Assembly: GCA_041946965.1 (NCBI GenBank)
Contig: JBHGBM010000116.1
Coordinates: 1 to 12,615, forward strand
From: JBHGBM01 sp041946965
Lineage (GTDB): Bacteria; Acidobacteriota; Terriglobia; Bryobacterales; Bryobacteraceae
DNA: 12,615 nt
Reading direction: 5' to 3'
A program made the translations under genes and the position numbers. Shown one piece after another: positions 8,111 to 12,615 of the stretch (positions are counted from its first letter, which is position 1; each line of letters begins with the position of its first letter). The notes beneath the pieces were generated by a model. It saw nothing but the letters and a program-made list of their open reading frames with translations, was not told the DNA's origin and ran no database searches.

Positions 8111-8192
8111 GAGTTGTATGAGCGGGGACGCTCACGTACGGTTGGGGGAGGGCCTCGGGGCGCGATATCCCCGGGGCTGCTTAACCCTGCAC
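8111..8192 (+). mobile_element. Group II intron 3' remnant: domain V and domain VI only
   Basis: Positions 8111-8144 have the exact 34-nt architecture of group II intron domain V: a lower helix 8112-8118 with 8137-8143 (AGTTGTA with TACGGTT), a two-base CG bulge at 8135-8136, an upper helix TGAGCG (8119-8124) with CGCTCA (8129-8134), and a GGGA loop of GNRA type. The catalytic triad reads AGT instead of AGC, with wobble pairs keeping the helix. Next comes a domain VI-like hairpin: 8152-8160 pairs with 8169-8177 over nine base pairs with loop 8161-8168; a basal stem GGG (8146-8148) with CCC (8185-8187) leaves A8183/A8184 unpaired. A8184 is eight bases before the end of AC at 8191-8192, as expected for a branch point and an AY 3' end. 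Domains I-IV and a reverse transcriptase are absent: the receptor stop is 11 bases upstream. This is therefore a fragment, identified by structure and motif only. Confidence 0.8.
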
Positions 8193-8208
8193 GCCGCGGC
8201 ACTACAAT
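8181..8208 (+). promoter_or_regulatory. Promoter of the M16 peptidase operon, probably giving a leaderless mRNA
   Basis: A -35 element TTAACC (8181-8186; 4 of 6) lies 16 bases before a -10 element TACAAT (8203-8208; 5 of 6). Transcription would begin about 8215-8216, at or next to the ATG at 8216. No Shine-Dalgarno sequence precedes that ATG (CAATAGTGCCC), unlike nearly every other gene here, which agrees with leaderless translation. The -35 element lies inside domain VI of the intron remnant. Confidence 0.5.
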
Positions 8209-8215
8209 AGTGCCC

Positions 8216-9529
8216 ATGACCTTCCAGCGCGCCCTGCTGCCTGCTCTGCTGGCGGCGGCCGCGTTCGGGCAGCAATTCGACGTGCGCACTACCGTGCTCG
8301 CCAACGGCATGAAAGTGCTGGTGCACGAGGACCACGACATCCCGAACGTGGCGACGTATTTCTTTTTCAAAATCGGTTCGCGCAATGAGCGCCCCGGCAC
8401 GACCGGCATCTCGCACTTCTTCGAGCACATGATGTTCAACGGCGCGAAGAAGTATGGCCCCAAGCAGTTCGATAACCAGATGGAGCGGAACGGCGGCCGC
8501 AATAACGCATACACGACGCGGGACCAAACGGTCTACACCGACTGGTTCCCCAGGGCGGCTCTCGAGCTGATGTTCGACATGGAAGCGGACCGCATCCGGG
8601 ATCTGAGCTTCGATCCCAAGATCGTGGAATCCGAACGCGGCGTGATTGCCTCCGAGCGCCGCATGAGCGTGGAAAACAGCAACTTCGGCGCGCTTTACGA
8701 GCAGTTGAACGCCGCCGCGTTCATCGCGCACCCGTATCACTGGCCGGTTCTCGGCTGGGCCTCGGATATACAAGGCTGGACCATGGACGACTTGAAGCAG
8801 CACTGGCTGGCCGGGTACGCGCCGAACAACTGCGTGCTGGTCGTCACCGGTGACGTGACCGGCGATGAGGTCATGCGGCTGGCGCGCAAGTACCTGGAGC
8901 CGATTCCGCGGCGGGAGCCGCCCGCCGCGGTGCGCACCGTCGAGCCCGAGCAGCGCGGCGAGCGCCGCGTGGTGGTGCGCAAGTTCGCCCAGCTTCCGAT
9001 GCAGATGGTGAGCTACCACGTGCCCGCGGCGTCCAGCCCGGACTGGCATGCGATCGAAGTGCTCGATGCCGTTCTCGCCGAAGGACGCAGCTCGCGCCTG
9101 CACCGCAGGCTGGTGGACCGCGAGCAACTTGCCAGCACGGTGCGCGTGATGCGGGCCGCCAGTCTCGACCCGGGGCTCATCACCTTCACTATTCAGCCCC
9201 GCAGCGGCGTGGACCTGGCGCGCGTGGAACAGGCGCTCTACCAGGAGTTGGCCCGCATCCAGGCGGAAGACGTGACCGCCGCGGAACTCGAAAAGGCCAA
9301 GAACCAGGCCATGACGGACTTCTACCGCGCTATCCAGACCATCGCCGGAAAAGCCAATCTGCTCGGATCCTATGAGACGCTGTTCGGCGACTACCGGAAA
9401 CTGTTCACGGCGGTCGAGGAACTGGAGAAGGTCACGGCGGCGGACGTTCGCCGCGTTGCCGGGCGTTATCTTCTGGAGACAAACCGGACGGTGGCCACGC
9501 TGATTCCCGAACCGGGAGGCGCCCGATGA
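8216..9529 (+). CDS. M16B zinc metallopeptidase, catalytic subunit
   Basis: The 437-residue protein is an insulinase/mitochondrial-processing-peptidase family (M16) protease. Residues 1-19 form a signal peptide (LLPALLAAAAFGQQ), so it acts in the periplasm. The inverted zinc motif HxxEH is H67-F-F-E70-H71, with the third ligand expected at E147 in ERGVIASERR (140-149); all catalytic residues of the active subunit are present. The C-terminal M16 domain lacks the Arg/Tyr substrate-binding pair: by alignment the positions hold V300 and S307. Those two residues occur in the next gene, so the two products should make one heterodimer, as in other M16B pairs. The ATG at 8216 was chosen because the signal peptide begins there; the frame is open back to 8114 but that stretch is intron remnant and non-protein-like. 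The stop overlaps the next start (ATGA). Confidence 0.93.
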   Translation: MTFQRALLPALLAAAAFGQQFDVRTTVLANGMKVLVHEDHDIPNVATYFFFKIGSRNERPGTTGISHFFEHMMFNGAKKYGPKQFDNQMERNGGRNNAYTTRDQTVYTDWFPRAALELMFDMEADRIRDLSFDPKIVESERGVIASERRMSVENSNFGALYEQLNAAAFIAHPYHWPVLGWASDIQGWTMDDLKQHWLAGYAPNNCVLVVTGDVTGDEVMRLARKYLEPIPRREPPAAVRTVEPEQRGERRVVVRKFAQLPMQMVSYHVPAASSPDWHAIEVLDAVLAEGRSSRLHRRLVDREQLASTVRVMRAASLDPGLITFTIQPRSGVDLARVEQALYQELARIQAEDVTAAELEKAKNQAMTDFYRAIQTIAGKANLLGSYETLFGDYRKLFTAVEELEKVTAADVRRVAGRYLLETNRTVATLIPEPGGAR

Positions 9530-10905
9530 GGATGCTCGCGATTGCCGCGCTGGCGTGCGCCCTGCACGCCCAGACCAAGCTGCCGCCGTACACGCGGCAG
9601 ACTCTCCCGAACGGCGTTGTGATCGGCCTGCTGCCGCGAAAGGATGTCCCGCTGTTGACGCTGCGCGTGCTGGTGAAGGGCGGCGCGGAATCCGACCCGG
9701 CCGGGGCCGCGGGACTGGCGAACGTTACGGCGGAGCTGCTGCGCCGCGGCACGGCTTCCCGTAGCGCGGAGCGGTTCGCGGATGAGATCGACGCGCTCGG
9801 CGCGCAGTTCAATACGCGCGTGGACGCGCAATCCACAGCGATTCAGGCCGAGTTCCTGTCGAAAGTCGCCCCCGCCGCGCTCGACCTGGTGGCCGATGCC
9901 GTGCTGCGGCCGGCGTTCTCCGCCGGAGAGGTGAAGAAAACACTCGCCGAACACGCCGACGCGGTGCGCGCGCTCAAGGACCAGCCCGGGCCCGCCGCGA
10001 CGCTCTATTTCCGCAGTTTCTTTTTCGGGACCGGTCATCCTTACGCGCACCCCTCGAGCGGCGATGAGACCAGCCTGGCGCGCATCACGCGGGAGCAGAT
10101 CGCCGCCTATCACCAGCGGATGTACGTAGGCGGCAACCTGATCGTGATCGCGGCCGGCGACTTCGACGCCGCGGCTCTTTCAGCGATGCTGGCGAAGGCG
10201 TTCGGAGCGGCGCCTGCCGGCGGCGCGTACCGGTGGAGAGCCGAACAGCAGCCCGCGCGCGCGTCCGAACCGCGGCTGCTGCTGGTGAACAAGCCGGGCG
10301 CGACGCAAACCTACTTCAACATAGGCCACACCGGAATCCGCCGCACGGATCCGGACCGGGTCGTGGTGCGGGTGGTGAACACGCTTTTCGGCGGACGGTT
10401 CACGTCGATGCTGAACGACGAGCTGCGCGTAAACTCGGGCCTCACCTACGGCGCCGGTTCCTCGTTCGACCAGGACCGCCTCACCGGCGCGTTCCGCATT
10501 TCGAGCTACACCCCGGCCGCGACCACTGCAAAGGCCATCGACCTCACGCTTGGGGTGCTGAACCGGCTGCGCGAGAAAGGAATCAACGCGGAACAACTGG
10601 CTTCCGCCAAGGCGTACATCAAGGGGACCTTCCCCACCGACCGGCTGGAAACCTCCGGACAGCTTGCGGCGGCGATCGGCGAGTTGGAGCTTTTCGGTCT
10701 CGGCCGGGAAGATGTGGATGAGTTCCTCGCCAATGTGGACGCGGTAACGGTGGAACAGGCCAATGCGGCGATCCGCCGCCGGTTCGGGTCGGAAAGCCTG
10801 ACGTTTGTGCTGGTGGGGGACGCGCCGAAGATTCGCGAAGCCCTGAAGAAGTACGCGCGGGATGTGGCGGAGACGGAGATCTCGAAGCCCGGCTTCGGGA
10901 ATTGA
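9526..10905 (+). CDS. M16B peptidase partner subunit without zinc site, carrying the R/Y pair
   Basis: The 459-residue product is an M16-fold protein with a signal peptide (residues 1-16, ending ALHAQ). In the place of HxxEH it reads N-V-T-A-E (within GLANVTAELLRRG), so zinc cannot be bound and the subunit is not catalytic alone. It keeps the Arg/Tyr pair of the non-catalytic subunit, R301 and Y308 in ELRVNSGLTYG, plus the glycine-bearing TLFGGRFTSML segment before it. These features complement exactly what the upstream subunit lacks, which argues for an obligate heterodimer. The ATG at 9526 overlaps the preceding TGA in ATGA, so translation is probably coupled and the two subunits made in similar amounts. 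The C-terminal tail after about residue 440 is charged and probably flexible. The substrate is unknown; periplasmic peptides are most likely. Confidence 0.92.
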   Translation: MRMLAIAALACALHAQTKLPPYTRQTLPNGVVIGLLPRKDVPLLTLRVLVKGGAESDPAGAAGLANVTAELLRRGTASRSAERFADEIDALGAQFNTRVDAQSTAIQAEFLSKVAPAALDLVADAVLRPAFSAGEVKKTLAEHADAVRALKDQPGPAATLYFRSFFFGTGHPYAHPSSGDETSLARITREQIAAYHQRMYVGGNLIVIAAGDFDAAALSAMLAKAFGAAPAGGAYRWRAEQQPARASEPRLLLVNKPGATQTYFNIGHTGIRRTDPDRVVVRVVNTLFGGRFTSMLNDELRVNSGLTYGAGSSFDQDRLTGAFRISSYTPAATTAKAIDLTLGVLNRLREKGINAEQLASAKAYIKGTFPTDRLETSGQLAAAIGELELFGLGREDVDEFLANVDAVTVEQANAAIRRRFGSESLTFVLVGDAPKIREALKKYARDVAETEISKPGFGN

Positions 10906-10912
10906 GGTGTCT

Positions 10913-11380
10913 ATGAAGCGCTTTGCCGTATGGGCCGCCTTCGGTGTTTCCCTTTGCCCGGCCGCGGGCTGGGAGGATGTGAAGGCGCTGAGGGCCGGCG
11001 AGAACATCCAGGTGGTCGCCAGCGACCTGAAGTCGTGGGAAGGCGGCCTGGTGCAGGTCAACGACGAGAGCATCACGCTGCACGTGGATAAAGGCTTCTT
11101 CCGCCGGCAGGAGAAGGTCTTTCCGCGCGCGTCCGTGTTTCGCGTAAGCCGTGTGAGCCGTGGCAGGAACACCCTGATCGGCCTCGCCATAGGGGCGGGC
11201 GCGGGCGGCGCGGTGGCGGCGGCGCTGGCACCGCGCATCGACAAGGGCTATGGCGGCGCGCTTACGAAGGAAGGACTGGCGGGCCTGATGATTGGGATTG
11301 GCGCCGGCGTCGGAACCGGCATCGGCTACGGCGTGCCGCACTATCAGACCGTCTACCGCGCCGCGCCGGCCGGGCGTTGA
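10913..11380 (+). CDS. Small exported protein with glycine-zipper segments, function unknown
   Basis: I do not recognise a named family for this 155-residue protein. Residues 1-18 look like a signal peptide (FAVWAAFGVSLCPAAG). Residues 25-80 form a compact beta-type module (GENIQVVASDLKSWEGGLVQ, then NDESITLHV and RASVFRVSRVSR), similar in style to the KNGDRVSGSI modules of the DUF481 protein and reminiscent of small LSM-like folds. Two Gly/Ala-rich hydrophobic segments follow, about 88-106 (IGLAIGAGAGGAVAAALA) and 122-140 (LAGLMIGIGAGVGTGIGYGV), with GxxxG spacing typical of glycine zippers that pack helices in a membrane. The start is ATG at 10913 with GAGG (10904-10907) five bases upstream and partly within the previous stop; the gap to the M16 partner gene is seven bases, so it belongs to that operon. 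Envelope location is likely; any role with the protease is only contextual. Confidence 0.75.
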   Translation: MKRFAVWAAFGVSLCPAAGWEDVKALRAGENIQVVASDLKSWEGGLVQVNDESITLHVDKGFFRRQEKVFPRASVFRVSRVSRGRNTLIGLAIGAGAGGAVAAALAPRIDKGYGGALTKEGLAGLMIGIGAGVGTGIGYGVPHYQTVYRAAPAGR

Positions 11381-11411
11381 CCCTTTTGCGCGCCTCTTCC
11401 GTATACCTGTC

Positions 11412-11416
11412 GGAGG
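11412..11416 (+). promoter_or_regulatory. Ribosome binding site deciding the GTG start of lepB
   Basis: GGAGG precedes the GTG at 11421 by four bases. The next in-frame ATG (11475) has no such site, so GTG is preferred although the spacing is slightly short. Confidence 0.5.
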
Positions 11417-11420
11417 CGTT

Positions 11421-12329
11421 GTGAGGACTGGTTTCTGGGCGGCCGTGCTGCTGGGCGCCATCGGGCTGGCGAGCATGGTGATCAGCCCCGTGATGGGCTT
11501 GGCGCAGGCGGCTCTTTTCTTCGCAGCGGCGTGGGGCATCCGGCGCGGGCGGCCCTGGGCCGCGCTCGCCGCGCTGGCTATGGTGACGGCTCCGGTCCTG
11601 GCGGTCCTGCTGCAAGGCGCCGGCCGCTGCTGGGCACAGCTCGCCATTTGGACGCTGCTGATCGCCGCGCTCGCCGCGCTGTTCGGGTACACGGCCGTGG
11701 TTCTGTTCCGCCGCCGAGGCGCGGGTTTCCTGGCTGGCAACGACTGGATGATGGCAGTCTTTATCCTGATCGTGCTCGCGGCCTGTTTCTCCTTCCGGCC
11801 TTACATGATGCCGGCGGGATCCATGGGCAACACGCTGCAAAGCGGCGACCTCCTGCTGGTGGATGTGGCTTCTCCGGCGTTGGGGTGGCGCCCCGGGCGG
11901 GACAGCCTGGTCGTGTTCCGGCCGCCCACCGATCCCGGACAGACCTTCGTCAAGCGCGTGGCCGGAGTGGAAGGCGACCGCATCCGCTTCCAGGACAAGC
12001 GGCTGGTTCGCAACGGAGTGGCGCTCGAGGAGCCGTGGGCCATCCACGTCAGTCCGCACACGGAAACCTACCGGGATAATTTTCCGAGAGGGGAGCCGCC
12101 CTCCGTGTTGCCCGCCCCGGCCAGGGACATGCTGGAACGCGCCGTGCGGAACGGCGAGGTCGTGGTACCGGCGGGCATGCTGTTCGTGCTCGGAGACAAC
12201 CGCGACAACTCGCTCGACAGCCGCTATTTCGGCCTGGTTCCGAAAGCGGACGTGGTCGGGCGGCCGCTGCTGGTCTACGGCTCGACGGCGGCGCAGGCGC
12301 GGTTCCAGTGGGTGTTGCGCCGGCTGTAG
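11421..12329 (+). CDS. lepB: Signal peptidase I with extended polytopic N-terminus
   Basis: The 302-residue protein is a type I signal peptidase (S26), which cuts signal peptides from exported proteins at the outer face of the inner membrane. The Ser box is MPAGSMGNTL with nucleophile S134; the Lys box is FVKRVAGVEGDRI with general base K178; the last box is GDNRDNSLDSR starting at G258. These make the catalytic dyad complete. The first ~125 residues are unusual: instead of one or two anchors there appear to be four or five membrane segments (about 5-40, 48-66, 72-92 and 108-124) separated by Arg-rich turns (IRRGRPW, FRRRGAG). The start is GTG at 11421 behind GGAGG. The gene follows the small glycine-zipper gene after 40 bp, so it may belong to the M16 operon or have its own weak promoter. 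Enzyme identity is very secure; the start is less so. Confidence 0.93.
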   Translation: MRTGFWAAVLLGAIGLASMVISPVMGLAQAALFFAAAWGIRRGRPWAALAALAMVTAPVLAVLLQGAGRCWAQLAIWTLLIAALAALFGYTAVVLFRRRGAGFLAGNDWMMAVFILIVLAACFSFRPYMMPAGSMGNTLQSGDLLLVDVASPALGWRPGRDSLVVFRPPTDPGQTFVKRVAGVEGDRIRFQDKRLVRNGVALEEPWAIHVSPHTETYRDNFPRGEPPSVLPAPARDMLERAVRNGEVVVPAGMLFVLGDNRDNSLDSRYFGLVPKADVVGRPLLVYGSTAAQARFQWVLRRL

Positions 12330-12345
12330 GCGGCGATCCGGCGCA
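12316..12345 (+). terminator. Hairpin across the lepB stop codon, possible weak terminator
   Basis: TGCGCCGG (12316-12323) and CCGGCGCA (12338-12345) form a perfect eight-base-pair stem with a 14-base loop that contains the lepB stop codon. No run of T follows, so intrinsic termination would be weak; it may instead stabilise the mRNA 3' end. Confidence 0.35.
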
Positions 12346-12551
12346 GGTTCGAGCGCGGGATCGGGGGGGTCGAGACGGTTACGCTACAGCGCGGTGAAAC
12401 GCCGGTGGTCCTGAAGCAGGCGCCCGCCGACGTGTGCGGCAACTGCGGCGAGTACTATCTTTCTACCGAGGTGACTCGCCGGGTGCTGGAAAGGGCTGAA
12501 GCTGCTGTCAGAAGCGGAGCCCAGGTCGATGTTCTGACACTCGCGGCCTAG
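12330..12551 (+). pseudogene. YgiT/MqsA-type zinc-finger (antitoxin-like) remnant, 5' end missing
   Basis: Read in the frame ending at TAG 12549-12551, this stretch gives GGVETVTLQRGETPVVLKQ, then APADVCGNCGEYYLSTEV and a helical end RRVLERAEAAVRSGAQ plus VDVLTLAA. That is the second half of a YgiT-type zinc-finger protein, the N-terminal module of MqsA-like antitoxins: a short hairpin, VPAxVCxxCGExYL, then a helix. The normal beginning, a Met followed by the first CxxC pair about ten residues before TVTL, is absent. The frame is closed upstream by the lepB stop itself at 12327-12329, and the first NTG codon is GTG at 12405, inside the conserved part. Only two of the four zinc-binding cysteines remain, and no toxin gene is next to it. 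A run of seven G (12363-12369) could mark a frameshift. Best read as a decayed gene, but a 48-residue product from 12405 cannot be excluded. Confidence 0.55.
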
Positions 12552-12556
12552 GGGGC

Positions 12557-12615
12557 TGGCTGGGAGGCAGGGATTCGAACCCCGATACGCAGATCCAGAG
12601 TCTGCAGTCTTACCG
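12557..12615 (-). tRNA. tRNA-Gln (anticodon CTG), 5' end beyond the window
   Basis: On the minus strand the sequence shows the end of the D-loop (GGTAAGAC), an anticodon arm GCAGA-CTCTGGA-TCTGC whose loop gives anticodon CTG for glutamine codon CAG, a T arm with loop TTCGAAT and stem CGGGG/CCCTG, then acceptor strand CCTCCCA, discriminator G and an encoded CCA at 12557-12559. The 59 bases present correspond to roughly tRNA positions 18-76; about 15-17 bases of the 5' end lie outside the window. The layout matches bacterial tRNA-Gln. Confidence 0.93.

Noticed and set aside
8114..8215. Upstream start (TTG at 8114) for the first M16 gene
   Set aside because: The extra residues would be encoded by the intron domain V-VI hairpins; a normal signal peptide begins at the ATG of 8216.
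8132..9127. Minus-strand open frame of 331 codons over the M16 catalytic gene
   Set aside because: It is the shadow of a well-supported coding gene and shows no recognisable motif.
11377..11407. Possible lepB promoter TTGACC with TATACC
   Set aside because: The spacing is 19 bases and the -10 match only 4 of 6; transcription would start within the Shine-Dalgarno sequence. Co-transcription with the preceding gene is as likely.
12311..12368. CAGC in another frame as the missing first CxxC of the zinc-finger remnant
   Set aside because: It lies within the lepB coding end, the residues after it are Ser/Gly/Arg-rich and unlike the family, and the distance to TVTL is too long. A frameshift at the G run would still not give a normal N-terminus.
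11863..12414. Plus-strand open frame of 183 codons over the end of lepB
   Set aside because: It overlaps the conserved signal peptidase boxes in another frame and its product is a Ser/Arg-rich low-complexity sequence.

Overview
The window reads as a GC-rich chromosomal segment from a Gram-negative bacterium, most likely an Acidobacteriota of the Solibacter/Bryobacter type. The evidence is a very long TonB-dependent receptor with an N-terminal carboxypeptidase-regulatory-like domain (a family strongly expanded in that group), a DUF481 outer-membrane protein, a paired periplasmic M16 peptidase and a Tat-exported two-subunit molybdenum hydroxylase. The taxonomic call is inference from gene content. 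Almost all the products are membrane, periplasmic or outer-membrane proteins.

Layout: (1) 69-1838, plus strand: aquaporin Z, then a DUF481 beta-barrel protein. (2) 1822-4403, minus strand: an iorAB-like pair ([2Fe-2S] subunit, then Tat-exported molybdopterin subunit) joined by an ATGA overlap; its 3' end overlaps the DUF481 gene tail to tail by 17 bp. (3) 4404-4577: divergent intergenic region with a candidate promoter and inverted repeats. (4) 4578-8099, plus: the 1173-residue TonB-dependent receptor. (5) 8100-8215: a short gap holding a clear group II intron domain V plus domain VI, with no intron body and no intron-encoded protein, followed by a promoter that places the next start codon at or next to the transcription start. 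(6) 8216-12329, plus: an M16 zinc-peptidase pair (active subunit, then zinc-less R/Y subunit, ATGA overlap), a small exported glycine-zipper protein and a signal peptidase I with a long polytopic N-terminus. (7) 12330-12615: a YgiT/MqsA-type zinc-finger remnant without its first Cys pair or a good start codon, then the 3' part of a minus-strand tRNA-Gln(CTG).

How the genes work together: the M16 genes are co-transcribed and their catalytic residues are complementary, so they should form one heterodimeric protease. Signal peptidase I downstream also works at the membrane/periplasm face. The IorAB-like enzyme would oxidise an unknown aldehyde or N-heterocycle in the periplasm; no FAD subunit or cytochrome partner is encoded here. 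No CRISPR array, transposase or complete mobile element is visible. The most unusual element is the isolated intron DV-DVI at 8111-8192.
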